Source: Bugula neritina (taxonomy: Eukaryota > Bryozoa > Gymnolaemata > Cheilostomatida > Bugulidae). From it: DNA of 64,000 nt. The stretch spans positions 12,656,642 through 12,720,641 of the forward strand of contig OZ037770.1 of the NCBI GenBank assembly GCA_964035545.1, in the 5' to 3' direction. This document shows positions 1-13,254 of the stretch, piece by piece. A program made the translations under genes and the position numbers. The stretch's first letter is position 1, and every line of letters begins with the position of its first letter. A model generated the notes under the pieces. The model ran no database searches, had not been told where the DNA came from, and saw only the letters and a list, made by a program, of their open reading frames with translations.

Positions 1-348
1 TCACTGTAATATATACTAGAAATGACAAGTTAGTATTTTTCATTATTGTATATATTTTGTTTTAAAGTTAGGATAGCAACATAAAGTTATTTATATATTA
101 GCCTTTTATTTGGAAAGAAGATGTAAAATTATCATGTGGCATATTATAGCATTGTTATTATACAAACTTTTAGGGGAAAGCTGTGAAAAGCTTTCAGTCA
201 AATAGCTAATGTTTGATTTATATAACAGTTTTCCCTCTGTACTATAGAACAATTCAAAGCGTGCCATATATATACACATAACAAAACATATAATATTTAT
301 TACAAACTTATACAGTCAGGTCAAACAACATCAAACATGTTACAATAC

Positions 349-3300
349 CAGCCGCTACATTGTGGAAGAATGTTGCTGCGCATGTTTTCATCTTGTTACA
401 GGTCCTCAAGAAGAAGTTACCACAGAACTCTGTGGCCGTCCAATAGATATTGCTGTTTAGTTCATCAACCTTCAGCTGTGGCTCTATACACTGTTTCACT
501 ACAAATGGTGCCAAAAATATACCAACTGTAAAATGTTATAATATTTGATGGTAAACGTAATGTTATAACAGCTCTTTAGCTTTTTTAAGGTTTAAACCTT
601 GTAGATAGAAAATTAGTAGCTTTAAGTCAATATGAGAAAAGTTGTGGCTCATGATTACTCTTTGTAATAATCCCATCCTAATATGCCCCTTGTAAGAATT
701 TCTCATTTCTACCATTTATTTATTTTATTTGTAAAGTTATTTGATGATATTGGTTGAATCAAATACTGATAAAGAGACTAAACCACATAGTTATAGTATT
801 TTTCTTTAAAGCATATTTAAAAATATTATTTAAAGTACAATTGTTGATTAAAAATTGCGGTACAATGCATACACAGGGTATACATTGTACCACAGACGTA
901 TGGTGTGTGAAACAAATAGTATAAATGCTTATTGAATTTATAGAAATTGAAAAGATGACCTTAAAATTATTAACTACATGATATACAACTATTTAAAAAA
1001 TGGGAAAACAATGTCTATATATATTACTGTTCTAGCAAAATTTAAAATAATACATTATTCAATTATGCAAAAAAAATATATTCAATATTTAAATAATTTC
1101 AATATTAAACTGAGTTGAATAATCATATATTGCATAGAATATAAGCTGTTGGAGTAAAAGCTATGAAAAGCTTTTAGCTATAATGTATATGACTGATCTT
1201 TTGCTGACATTATGTTTTTACTTGCATTGCACTGTTCAACTGCAGCTTAAATGTCCTACATATAATAAAAAATAATTCCTCATAATTCTACAAACAATAT
1301 TTAAATATAACAGCGAAAAATTTTCACAGCTGTGTAACAAAACGATTTATGCAGTTTATGGTTACAAAACATAATTGAAGCAAACGTCATGCAAGTATAG
1401 CTAGTTGTCATTGTGTAATTCTATAAATAAATTTTATAAATAAATTCTATAAATAAATTCTATAAATTAATTCTATAAATAAATTCTATAAATAAATTCT
1501 ATAAATAGAATACAAGCACCTGTTGCTTGTTTACCAACCCTTATAGGATGTCACTCTATATTGGCCACTTACAGGTATCTGATCCACAACAAATACTCTG
1601 TTATGTGTAGATTCTATCATGATTGGCTACAAATCAAATTGCAACTATATAAATAGAATACGATTGGTCAGATAAGTTTCTTTCCTAAAACAGTTCTAAT
1701 TAAAAAAAGTTATCAATATAATAAAATAATATAAGACATGCAACCTATATTGTTTTTCGCAAGTTCAGAATAAAGTTGAAAATTTATTATAATTTTGAAT
1801 TAATTGTAATTTCAAATATTTTGAAAGCAAATTAAAAAGAAGTTAACAGAAATAAAACCAATTAGCAATCTACTCAACTCTTTCAGATATTATCATATCA
1901 CAATACCTTGTGAAGTAAGCATGATTCAACTGTCTGAGAGCTTAAGTCAAACACTTTCATATTAGCCTCAGTTCTTGGCACATTATTATTGCAGACTGAG
2001 GAAGGTATGCTAGCATTGAAATGCTCGTCCCAACCTTTAAATAGGCGCAGTATGCCCCGGTCAGTGTCAGCAATGGCAAACAAGTTATGCTGAAGATGGG
2101 TAGCTATTCTGTTGTAATAAATAGAAATGAACAGAATTATTCTTTAACTATAAATGCAAAATTCAATAATTATAGAATTTAGACTACTTAAAAGTTTATG
2201 GCACTTTTGTGTAGCTTAGTGTAAAAGAGCAGATGTTATCAGCTGATCATCATGCTGTTTCCTAATTTACAAACTCAAAGGAGTTGTTAGTATTCCTATA
2301 CTTTTCAACCAATGATATCGATCGTTTGACAAAATATGTCATATAATTGCGGTTGTTTTAACTACTCGTTGAATAAAAAGCTTTGCTGTTATTCAATTGC
2401 AAGTTTTCTTTTACTTCCGCAATCATTAATTTAAAAACTAGATTGATAACATCATTAATGCTATACAATAATTATATTGACATAAATATTTTGCTAACAG
2501 CAAAAAGAAACTAAAATGTTTTCTTTGCAGTTTATATAGATCGGTATTTTTTAAATATATAGAACTTTGAAGAGCATTGGTATACCAACCTGTTGCTGTG
2601 GACTGCAGTGTTGGCCAGGCCAGGGGTGTGTGTGGAGAGAAACTCTGTGGAATTACTCACAGAGTAGAGTGAAAAGCTGCCGGCAGAGTTCAGCATGTAA
2701 AACAGCTGACTCTTGCCATGAAATATGCTGCTGGCAGAGATCTGGGGGTTCAACAAAACTTCGGAACTTGTGTCGATATTAAACTGTCAAAAAAAGAATA
2801 AAATTAACATCACTAATAGTTTGCCAAAATTGGCTTGCCTTTTACATATAATGACAATAAGTATAATATAGCAAATTAAAAAGAAAATCAAAATTTGCAA
2901 TCTTTCTTAAGTTAGTGAAGCATGTTTAGCGTAGTTGTCATTTTTCCAACTTGCAAAAACAAGACTGTGATGATGACTTTTATTAGCAAACCTCCTTGTG
3001 TTAAAGATAACACTATAAAATTTACAATGCATTTTATGCTAGAGTTGGTGAAAAAATTAAAAAATTAAACGGCTTCCATATATATAAACTAGATCCATTT
3101 AGTAAATTTTAATGCTTAGAGTAGATAAAATTGATCACTATTTTTACAATTACAAACTAAAAAAACACACTATCTTTGAAATGTACTACGAGCTCCTCAG
3201 CTTATATAAAAAAATTGAACCAGCTTAAATATAAGAATGACACAAATAACATGCTTTTTATAGCAGCTACAAACTAAAAGTTGGGTAAGTTCTGTTAAAT

Positions 3301-6300
3301 AGATTTATTCACAATTCCGATAGAGACAGATGTAACCCTGCATTAAAAATCTTAAGTGAGTTACAGGTAGGTTACAGGTAGGTTACAGGTAGGTCACAGG
3401 TATGTTACAGGTAGATATTTCTCACTTGTCTGATAAGTTCTCCATCTGTGAAATACAACCGTTCTGTTTGAGGGTGACATACAAGGGAGGCAATTCTAGT
3501 CTCAACAGCTGTTTGAGAATCAACGATTGTAGCTTCTTGGTCTGGAAAATGATGACACTAGCTGATATAATTTGGATTAAAACTATACGTTCTTGTAATA
3601 TATATTGACAGTATTTATACTGTCAATAACTTAAAATTTGCTGTTACAACAATAATGCATAGAAAATATATTTGCTAGCTTTTGGTTAATGTTTAGGCTT
3701 TACGTCATAGATAAAAAGTTCATTGCCTCTTGTCCACAACTGTGCTTATGGCCGAGTTTGAAAGATTGTAAGTTGTACCACATTTGATGTTACATATGCT
3801 AATAGCTAGTTTGTAAACTAAAATATTTTTTTCTTCTCTCTCACACACACACACACACACTCGCACGCACTTGCACGCACTCGCACGCACTTGCACGCAC
3901 TCGCACGCACTTGCACGCACTCGCACGCACTCGCACACACACGCACACACTCGCACACACTCATACACACTCGTAGACTCGCATGGTTTATACACTTTAT
4001 CGTACTTACTTTCATACTGACATTGTCCAAACAATAATTCGGGTTCTGTTAACTGTAACATACTGATACAGTGACTTCCAGCTACATAGTATACTAAGTT
4101 ATTTGTACCACATTGAGTTATATAATCCACCATACCATTGTTGTCTCCTAAAAATATGTTCAACGTATTACAATATGCAACCTAATCAATCAAATGCCAG
4201 CAGTCAAAATATACAAAATGATTTAGTAAAATTCTAAAATAATTTTCAGTCACTGCTCTGTATTTTTTATTTTTCTAGACTAACATTATATTAATAATTA
4301 CTTACTATATCCATGAAGAACAAAATCTGTCATAAAAATAGTTGTGTTTGTTGTGGAACTTGATATTTGTAGAGACTTTGCTCTAATTGGCTGAAATGTA
4401 TATCCTTCTGTAAAATTAGCAGGGTGGGTACGTGTGAAGTCCGAGCCAATTGATATCCACGCTGAATGTCTGCTCCATCTATACTCTATCTTGTAGAATT
4501 CATTTATAACACTTGAAGTTGCTAAATGGGGTGTATATATATATTTGTTACGATAAAAGCTTTTAATGAACTCTTGAAGTTAATAATGAATACTTCAAAA
4601 CTTTTATCAACTATAAACCAAATCTGAAAATATATTCATTAGTTAAAAAGAAAATTTACCAGGTCGTTGCCCTGTCTGATCAAAATACATTTCTGTAAGC
4701 GTGTAGAGATACTTGAGGTGGACAACCAGGAAAGTAAAAGGATAAGTTGGTAGTGGATTCAATACAATTTGTGGAATTATTATAGAACTTGTTTGTACGG
4801 CTGGTTCGTGAACAGCCAGTGCCCTTGTTTCATCCCCGAATGGCAGAATGCTTAATACTCCACGAAATGACATTTTCACATCGTCTGCTTTTGAGGTGGC
4901 TACAAATACAAGAATCATGCGGACAATACCAAAATATTATTAGAAAAAATTAATATATAAATAATATACACAAATAGTATTTATAAGTAAATATATAACA
5001 CGCATACACACGCGCACATGCATGCGCGAGCGCACACACACACACACACACACGCACGCACGCACGCACGCACGCACGCACATAACGTAGACGATAGATC
5101 AAAAATCACAACCGATGATAAGTACCATTTGATTGGTCAATAGAATTTTAGCAACAGTAATTATTTTATTTCTACCACATTTCTTTATTTGACAATTTTC
5201 TACTGTTGGTATCTCGTGCAAGACTCATTCATGGACTATTTATTATGTATTTCCGTCGATGAGTGTGTGGCTGGTCATAATAACAAGAGAAAATCGTCAC
5301 ACGATTTTGTGTGAGGCCAGGCTTTTACACAGATTGAGATACATATATGCGTATATATTTATCTATTTGTTTACTTTTTGATTTATTTCTTTATTTATTT
5401 ATTCATTTATTTATTTTTAACTAGCCAGCTTTTTAAGACTTACATTTAAACAAATATCTGAACCCTTGTTCAATGGCTGCCCTATTTGAATTGTTGACTG
5501 TTATAACACTGGTGGTGTGATTGATGCTGTTTTCTACTACTAAGACAGTCGTATTATGCTGGTGTCTTAAAACCATAATATCCTTAATAATGTGATTTTC
5601 AGCAGTGATAAAATCTATCTTATCTGGATTCAACTGTAGATAGGGAGGGTCAGGTGACGTCCCGTCAGCCTTGCAGTGCAATCTAAAAGATTTACATTTG
5701 TAATTATTTTTAACAAAAGCATCTTTAGCCTATAGGATAGTAGTTAGGGCTGTGACAACTGCAAGGAGTTATCCCCCTTCCCACACAAAATAATTCAAAT
5801 TGTATTCCTTAGGCTGCTGGAACATCCATGTCTGTCATCAGTTAACATAGCGGAAACTGTAAACTCTAAAAATAAGTTTTTCAATAGAGCATACTGAAAT
5901 ATATTCCGTCACATTATTTTCTTAACCTATAATAAATTAATATGTTATAGTAATCCCAACAAACTGTTCAGATAGTGATTGTTTGTACTTAGTTTGTAAA
6001 TAAAACAAAACCAATAATTGTTTATTCAAACCTGGACTTTTTAAAAAAAATTGTAGCTGACATTACAACTAAATAGTGTTATATTATTTTTTCTTGGTAT
6101 ATTATATTATTGTAATATATAGTATTATATTACAATATTATTTTATAACTATATAACATTGCATCATATTATTATATTTTAGTACTATAATATTGCATTA
6201 TATGTAATATTATAATGTAAAATATTATTACATTATAGTATAATTTTATACAATAATATATTGTATAGTAATGTTACGGTAACGTATTATCCTATTGTAG

Positions 6301-7079
6301 TTATATTTTGTCATATTATAACGCTACATAGTTGTTTGTCTGTACTAAACTGTATCACTGTTTATTTTTCTTTATTTACAACATTCCAAAATATGTTTTC
6401 TTTTAAAGTATCCCATTTCCTATATACTTATTATATCTAGTGCAATCTTCATAAACATGATATCCATTATAGATGTCTCAATTTTCCAAGAACAGTGAGT
6501 CTATTGAGGTTATAATATTATTATTTGCTATTATAAGTGAATGTAAAAAGTTGAATCATAACCTGAAGTTTTTTCTAAATAGTAGACTTTAAACTACCAA
6601 AGAATTTCTCTGACTAAACTCATTTTAATTAAAACTATTTGTTATATAATGTGATGTGAAAAAATTCAGGTAAAAATTTATTTAGCACACTTGCCGTAAT
6701 AGACGCAGTAGTAACTTATAGTAATTCGCTTTTGAGATTTCTTTTATAAGAAAATATGTTAACTAATTTAATAGGGCCCTAAATTAAAAAAAAATGAAGA
6801 ATTATATAGATTTAGCATTTCTAACAAAAAACTAATAAAAATATCACTATAAAATATATTATTATAAAACACACATCGTTGTGATTTACTAATACTCATA
6901 GTAATTATACTTTATAATATTAACATTTTATAGCTATAGTATAAAATATATTTATATTCAAGTAGAACATGCTTATAATATGATGGCCATGCACATAAAC
7001 CAATTGAGTGTTTCATAACGTACCTGCTATAACATCCTATGAAAATCATAAAAACAAACTTCTTCACTAAGCTGATCAT
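349..7079 (-). CDS. Multi-exon gene for a secreted/surface protein (N-terminal part; continues off the left edge)
   Basis: Not recognised. I propose minus-strand coding exons 7024-7079, 5444-5682, 4660-4899, 4306-4521, 4010-4147, 3426-3541, 2590-2783, 1907-2108, 1573-1626, 598-688 (weakest, GTTTAA donor) and 349-525. Each is bounded by AG/GT, mostly GTAAGT or GTGAGA donors, and the codon phases join without a break from the first exon to the last. The first exon starts at an ATG (7079) and encodes a signal peptide, MISLVKKFVFMIFIGCYS. About 575 residues follow, with several NxS/T sequons, scattered cysteines and beta-rich, propeller-like stretches (for example FAIADTDRGILRLFKG). This fits a large extracellular or type I membrane protein. 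A CatSper-type auxiliary subunit is only a guess. The (CA/CG)n microsatellites lie in introns. No stop was met inside the model; the C-terminus is outside the window. Confidence 0.65.
1418..1508. repeat. 13-bp tandem repeat (about 7 units)
   Basis: Seven near-identical copies of ATTCTATAAATAA stand in tandem, in the proposed intron between the exons at 598-688 and 1573-1626. No function is suggested. Confidence 0.85.
3360..3413. repeat. 11-bp tandem repeat next to a splice donor
   Basis: About five copies of GTTACAGGTAG in tandem, starting a few bases inside the intron that follows exon 3426-3541 of the minus-strand gene. Confidence 0.8.
3839..3970. repeat. CA/CG-rich microsatellite (intronic)
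   Basis: Runs of CACA and CGCAC units. Open frames read through it as Cys/Val/Arg repeats, but it lies just past the GTAAGT donor that closes exon 4010-4147, so it is taken as intron. Confidence 0.85.
5000..5083. repeat. CA/CACG microsatellite (intronic)
   Basis: A (CA)n followed by a (CACG)n tract in the intron between exons 5444-5682 and 4660-4899 of the secreted-protein gene. Confidence 0.85.
5683..7023 (-). other. Intron 1 of the secreted-protein gene
   Basis: 1.3-kb AT-rich intron between the signal-peptide exon and the second exon. It includes a very AT-rich tract at 6060-6330 made of ATATTATA-like words. No coding signal, RNA gene or recognised element was seen in it. Confidence 0.6.
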
Positions 7080-7709
7080 TCTAAATTACAATAAAGTTGA
7101 GCTAACTATTAACTATTTGGCAACAGAAGCACGTAATTTCTGCACTTATAAAATATAACACAACGCAATGCTTAAGTCAGTTGAAACAGTCTATTGTTGG
7201 AATTATGCAACCCAATGATCTTTGTGACTTTGTTATTCAAAGAGCATCAAAGGGTTTAAATTCATTGCTGATACATAGTGCAAAATAAAAGTCAATTGTA
7301 ATGCTGGTATTGGAAGTTTAATCTCCCAAGCATAAAGAAATTGATTCCTTTATAAACCACCAAAATAGAAAACAGAATAAGTGAAAGATATTATATGTAA
7401 TATGAAATAAAATATGATATTACATATTATATATTACCATGTTATAACATATGATATTCACTATGATACATAATGTAATGTTCAATATATTATTATAACA
7501 TTATATAAAATAATATTATAATGCAAAATAATTTACTCTGCTATTTAATATAACATATTACAACATAATATAATATAACTCAATGTATATAATATTTTAG
7601 GCAGAAGATATGATATAACATCATAAAGTGTTAAAAAATATTATACTGAATGTTTCAGCAATTGAAAAGCCTATACTAGTAGTTTCACATTGCACCTTTT
7701 CAAAGCTTA

Positions 7710-7912
7710 GCATTAATCACTCCATCAGACGAGCGAAACCAAACTCTAAGTAACTGAGCAGACGACTCATAATTCTCTTCATTCCGGCAGCTCTTCAAGT
7801 GACTCTGAACCCCTGTCAGCCACCAGGAGACCAACTGGCAGCAACGAAACAGCGAGTATATCACCAGGTAGATGCAGTATATTAAAAACAGAATGTTGAC
7901 AATATAATATTT
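7710..7912 (-). pseudogene. Sulfotransferase-like gene fragment (N-terminal part only)
   Basis: About 66 codons that match the start of the ST genes, from the membrane anchor (VNILFLIYCIYLVIYSLFRCC) through the WWLTGVQSHLKSC motif to about residue 70. The frame is open. The conserved ATG-GCT start is lost at the 5' edge, and homology stops abruptly before the region that would lead to the P-loop. No P-loop follows. It is most similar to ST7 in its first residues. This is a truncated relic at the edge of the array and is unlikely to make a functional enzyme. Confidence 0.8.
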
Positions 7913-10269
7913 ACAAGTACATCAACATATATTATATGAACGCAATTAGGTTATGTAACTGTAGGCTCAAACTATTTGCTGCTTATATCTGAGCTTTAGA
8001 GCGAACAGCTACCCTCTCCAATCTATCACTAAACCAGCATTGGGAATTAGAAGCAGGACACAGTAAATGGGAGGATAACTCCCACTGCTCATTGGTAAAT
8101 ATCATCAATATAAACTATAATAAAGGCACTATAATTTGTTCCAGTATTATATATAATAGAAGTATTATAAAAGCATTTTGCTTCTTTAAATAATTATTGC
8201 TTCACTCAAACTAATAACTAAATATGCATCATAATAAATTAAATAGCTTTGAGACATTCAACTCATGCTTTCATTATACTCATATATTGTAGAGTATAGA
8301 TTTTCAGTAAATGCCAGACATTAATTGTATTTCTTATGTCAATGACTTGTGACTGACTAACATAGACACTGCTGAGTGCGAATATTAGTCTGGCTGCTGC
8401 TCTAGTATATCAGCAAACAGTACATTACACACATAATTCGTTCTAGCTGCCATATTTCATTCCATGCACGGGAACGTGCAAGTTTGTATTCGATACTGAG
8501 CATCCTGTGCTGGTCTATTCCATGCATAGGAACGCAGTATATTAGAACTTAGACAGCCCTGATGTTGTATTTTCATTTTTAAACACATACTATATTCTTG
8601 TAAAGTAGATGAATGAAAAACATGAAGACAATTTGCCATAGTTTAATGTAAAACTTGGCTTGTTTTAAAATAATGCAGTCATGTGATAGTTACAAAACAT
8701 CGGTATTAAAAAGTTGAAAAACTACTTGACAATAATTTTAATAAATCACCTTCCTTATTGCCACTCAACTTGCATATAATTATGTGGCATACCCCAATTG
8801 AGTGGATAAAGGCACAAAGTTGTGTATTATATGACTGTGCCTTATTGTTGACCACCAGGTATCATATCTTGTTAGATAATTATATTATAGCCCATTATAT
8901 AAGTATCATACGATATATCATGTTACCACATCATGCATATAAAATCATATTACTGTATTATATCTTCTTATATTTTATTATATCATGTCATAACATATTA
9001 TATTACATTGTATCGTATACCATATCACATGATATTATATCGTACATGTGTTATTGCATTACATGATTGCATTAGGCAGCATGAGCAATAAACAATGTTG
9101 TTAATAATGCTGTATAAAACATTACCCAGATTGTACATAAAGCTGGAAACCTTAAATTTAGTACTTATCCAGATGTTAGACAGTTATGATAAATCATTAG
9201 GTTGCTATGCAACATATCTTGCCAGATCCAATATATTCTCCTTCTATTACAATAATTTATGCTAGCTTAGCTGAAACCTGGCAGATTGCCAGGAATAGTA
9301 TTGTACTGTACTGTATTGTACTGTATTGTACTGTATTGTACTGTATTGTACTGTATTGTACTAGTACTGTAACTGTGTTTGCAATAATGCATGAACTTAA
9401 CAGGACAGCTTGAAATATTTAATTATCAGTAAAGCTTGATGTTGTGGCTTATAGTGCAAAGGAATTGTAAATATTATAATCTCTCTATAGAGTCTAGTTA
9501 TTCTTGGTACATATTATGTGCATATATTACAGGATGTGTGAGTGTGCAAGTGTGTGCTTACGTATAAATATCTGCTAACTATAATTGAATGTGTGTGCAG
9601 TTTGCATGTGTAGTGTACAATGTGTGCGGTGTAGTGTGTGTGCAGTGTAGTGTGTGTGCACTGTGTAATGGGCAGTGTGCAGGACACATTATTGAAAGTG
9701 CACTGAAGCAATTACTACACTTTTCAAAGCATTTTTGCACATTTTATGACATGGTGTTTATTAAGACAATATATAACACAGTAAAAACAATGCACATGAA
9801 TTACTACAATTACTACGGTTTCATTATCATGCAAATAGATTTTTTCATTCGGCTAATGGATATAGTTACATGGAATGAAACCGCAACTAGAATTAAAGGC
9901 AAACCACAATTAACCCGTAAGGGCATTTATTTGCAGCAGTCATAGAAAGGCAGTGAATAAGAACAAAGTTTTAAGGCTTATCACATGCTTTAATTCCCCA
10001 CTCCCCCCTCCATCAGCTCATCAATTTAAGAGCACTGCAACAGCTATTTTATATATTAGTACGAAGATCTCATTGGTGAATTATTAAATTATTAAACAAT
10101 CTACTAATCTACATCAATAGTTAAAAAAGTTAAATTTATATATCAGGGTCAAAAAGTGAAGTGCCACTATAATATAGTATTCAGTATCTAGTAACTATTG
10201 CCCAAGAACTTCAATTGGCAGCTGCTTTGAGGGAGTCAATGTTTTGAGGCTACGATTGCTACGCAGTTG
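7913..10269. other. Gene-free AT-rich stretch with simple repeats
   Basis: No supported gene. It holds a palindromic TATATCAT-rich tract (about 8880-9065), a 10-bp tandem repeat of ATTGTACTGT (about 9300-9361) and a GTGTGCAGT-rich tract (about 9590-9680). The short open frames here follow the repeats and show no splice or family signal. Confidence 0.5.
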
Positions 10270-11625
10270 TTATATTGTATTTGGAAGGGTTAAAGAGTCC
10301 TCCCAACTAGGCAATTCATAATACCTAAGATACCTGTTGGCATTGTCTATCATTTCAGTTGTTATGTTTATCTTTTTCTGTGCCAGCATGGTTTTCTCTA
10401 ACGGGGTGCCCTTCTGACTGTCTTCACTCAAAGCAATGTCTATCAACTCTTCTCTCTCAGACGTTAGCTCTAGTCCTGAATGGTGGAATATTGCTTCAAA
10501 AAACTTGGATTTGTTTTGTTGAAAGAGTTCGTATTTTATAGCGACTATTGGTACTCCGTTACCTACAACTTCCTTGTAGTGAAAACATGTCTCGGCGAAT
10601 TGTATGACCGCAAAAATAAACTCATCACTCAAGATCTTGTTTTCTTTTCTGAACAGCCATTGGAGATGTTTTGGGTCATTGCATCCAGCTAAAGTTAAGG
10701 CAGACAGTTGGATATTTGGTAAAATAAGGGAGAGCAAAGGGTGCCGAATGATTGATAAATTCCATTCTTCATGTGGATGAAGACCCTTTAGTACTCTATA
10801 CAATGATGTAATCTGCTCTCTAGGGTTCCGATACATAAAAATCCCAATGAAGTCCGGAAACAGCTTTGGTATTAACTGAAGGTTTAGTTCCGTAGTAAGT
10901 CCATGAGACTTGACGGCAAAAACACTCGCCTCTTTTTGATAAGGTTTTAGAAGGAGTCTGATCGTGTTTTGATAAATTTTCAGATATTCAGGAGATTTAA
11001 GCCAGGAAGGTTTATCTTCATCCAAATTTTTCTTTTTTAAGGTTTGATCTAACGAAAGAACGCAGTTTGGTTCAGATATTGACACAACATCTGGTAGAGA
11101 ATTGAAGACCTGAGACAGAGCTGTGGATCCACATCTTCCAGTATGATAAATCCATATTACTTTAGCTTTTGGGTCTCCCAACTCTTCACCAAGTTTGACC
11201 ATGGAACTTATAGGCATGATGAGAAGATATTTAGTTGCTACTGACTGTGAAGCTGCTACGAAGGTCCACTTTCTGACATCATAAATATCTTCATTCTCAT
11301 CAGAGATGCTAAAGATAGCTTCTGTATCAGTTACTGTCATTAATGTGATGTTCTTTTGCAGAGCATAAGTTGGATGAACAAACCTCACATGAGTCGACAT
11401 GAATTGGTGGCGTAAGTTAACATTAATCGCTCTACCTGATGATCTGAACCAAACTTTGAGTAGCTGAGCAGATGACTCATAATTCTTTCCATTCCGGCAG
11501 CTCTTCAAATGACTCTGAACTCCTGTCAGCCACCAGGAGATCAACTGGCAGCAACGAAACAGAGAGTATGCCACCAGGTAGATGCAGTGACAAAAAAGCA
11601 TGACATTCATAAACCACAGAGCCAT
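10270..11625 (-). CDS. Sulfotransferase-like type II membrane protein ST1
   Basis: Intronless gene of about 451 residues. I start it at the Met of MALWFMNV, which aligns with the start of all paralogues and has a good Kozak context; an in-frame upstream Met at 11652 would add nine residues. Visible parts: an N-terminal signal-anchor of about 35 hydrophobic residues; a 5'-PAPS-binding P-loop (IYHTGRCGSTALSQ, about residue 160); the conserved PDVVSISEPNC that follows; and a likely 3'-phosphate motif FMYRNPREQITSLYR (about residue 262). Known PAPS-dependent sulfotransferases of this shape transfer sulfate to carbohydrates or other acceptors in the Golgi; the acceptor here is unknown. It is divergent from ST3-ST6 in the C-terminal half. 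It is transcribed away from ST2, so 11.6-13.25 kb is a shared upstream region. Confidence 0.75.
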   Translation of the reverse strand: MALWFMNVMLFCHCIYLVAYSLFRCCQLISWWLTGVQSHLKSCRNGKNYESSAQLLKVWFRSSGRAINVNLRHQFMSTHVRFVHPTYALQKNITLMTVTDTEAIFSISDENEDIYDVRKWTFVAASQSVATKYLLIMPISSMVKLGEELGDPKAKVIWIYHTGRCGSTALSQVFNSLPDVVSISEPNCVLSLDQTLKKKNLDEDKPSWLKSPEYLKIYQNTIRLLLKPYQKEASVFAVKSHGLTTELNLQLIPKLFPDFIGIFMYRNPREQITSLYRVLKGLHPHEEWNLSIIRHPLLSLILPNIQLSALTLAGCNDPKHLQWLFRKENKILSDEFIFAVIQFAETCFHYKEVVGNGVPIVAIKYELFQQNKSKFFEAIFHHSGLELTSEREELIDIALSEDSQKGTPLEKTMLAQKKINITTEMIDNANRYLRYYELPSWEDSLTLPNTI

Positions 11626-11965
11626 GACAGCTAGAGCACTAAATGACTTCACAGCTAGTTTAACGCCTGCTAGCTAATAACATTGTGGTTCTAGTATCTA
11701 GCACTAACTGCATAGAAAACAAGTTGACCTACATTATACGAACAAGTCACGTGTCAATGCATGCCAAAACAAGTTTGTGACAATAATGCACTGCAGTAAA
11801 AGTAATTTGGCCTGTTTTCTCATAACACAAATAGAATAGAGATTGATTATGTTTAGGTCATTGCCCATGAAATCTATAACAAAACAAGTTTAATATTATT
11901 GTAAACTGTTTACTCATTGTTTCTCCTTTAGATAGTAATGAAGCACTTTCAATTGCCTGGGTTCC

Positions 11966-12133
11966 TTAATTTTCATAATAAACATTGGTTTTGGAGATGG
12001 GTTGAAATTCTTGCAAGAATGCAGCTACTTTTGCTACATTTCTAGCCTCAAATTCACAGGTTTTTCTCAGTTTCTCCATTACTCCACCTATATAACCTCT
12101 TATCTCTGCACTAGCAATGTCTGCGTTTCTCAT
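11966..12133 (-). CDS. Short coding-like ORF (55 aa), possible terminal exon
   Basis: An ATG-started frame on the minus strand reads MRNADIASAEIRGYIGGVME, then a charged, helical-looking stretch ending ISKTNVYYEN and a stop. Composition and lack of low-complexity bias look like real protein rather than chance. The frame stays open for a further 17 codons upstream of the ATG. It lies between the divergent ST1 and ST2 genes and is unlike either. It may be the last exon of a lost or unseen gene, or part of a mobile element. Not recognised. Confidence 0.35.
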   Translation of the reverse strand: MRNADIASAEIRGYIGGVMEKLRKTCEFEARNVAKVAAFLQEFQPISKTNVYYEN

Positions 12134-12139
12134 ATGAAT

Positions 12140-13254
12140 TCTACTTGGTATATACGTTAGTTTGATTTGAGACTTACTTCATGCATTCAGTAATATAATA
12201 TAGCCTACAGTTCATAGGATAGTTATGGGCAACCTTTTAGGATGCCCTTATCTATCCTGAATTTTTGGCTATGTGGAATCTCTTGTATTTACATTTTCAC
12301 CAGCATGTTTAAAAGTTTTAAATGTTTCACAATTATCGCAACCCCCAGCACAATAATTTAATACTTCACTATCACTGATTTGTTAGGGAATATAACTTCA
12401 TACACTGCATGCTACAACCAGCAATAATTGTATTATTTAAATATACGATTTGAGTGCCTCGTAATTTAGCTTAATCAGAATAACTAAGATTTTTTGTGTC
12501 AAGTTATCTACTAAAAACAGAAATTATAATAACAAGTTCTTCATTCTTAAAATAAACTTCTTGTTGACAAAAAAGCAATGCTATTAAACATGTACAAAGA
12601 TCTTCAAATAGAATAATTATCTGCATAGGTATTAATTTTATCTGTTCACAGCATGTAGAGCTGTCTGCCATGGGAGTATTCTTTGCTTGAAAACACAACT
12701 CTATAAACATAGCAGTCTTTAAAAACAAAATGTTTTCGAATTTTATTGTTAAATATTCCGAGTATATCAATAGTATAAAATGAAATCGATTGCATAATAG
12801 ACAAAATTTGCCTCTGGCTGCCTTTGCATTTCGCTGCTGTAAAAATGAAAATTGTCGTTTTTAAAGTTCACTTTTGTAAAAGTCAAACTTTTTAAACATA
12901 TTATATTATTGATAAGGGAGCAATTAATTTCATAGTTGATACATCACAAAAAAAGAATCAAGAGTGTACAACTCCAAACTTGCGAGAGTTCAAGAACCAA
13001 AGATTATTTTCTATTTGATAACTCAAATAAATGACTATATTGTCACACATTAGATAATAACTACCAACATGTTTTGGCACTTCAATTTGGCACTTCAATT
13101 TGGCAACAGTTGTGTAACCAGATACTTTGATGTAAATGTCCTTGGAATTGAGTTAGTTTGCCGTAGAACTATGCTGCTATCTAAATTAGATAAAAAAAAG
13201 TTTATTGGATGTCAGTTTTATGTTGATCAAACTGATAAACAGTTATTTTAAGTC
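12140..13254. other. Upstream region of ST2; nothing firm
   Basis: AT-rich. A frame of 88 codons at 12504-12770 (minus) has no recognisable motif and is left out. The last bases before 13255 form the 5' flank of ST2. Confidence 0.4.

Noticed and set aside
3720-4163. Long minus-strand frame with Cys/Val/Arg repeats
   Set aside because: Only 4010-4147 is exon-like, ending in GTAAGT. The repeats are read-through of a CA/CG microsatellite in the intron.
349-7079. Naming the secreted gene as a CatSper subunit
   Set aside because: Only a general likeness (signal peptide, beta-rich ectodomain); no diagnostic motif was recognised.
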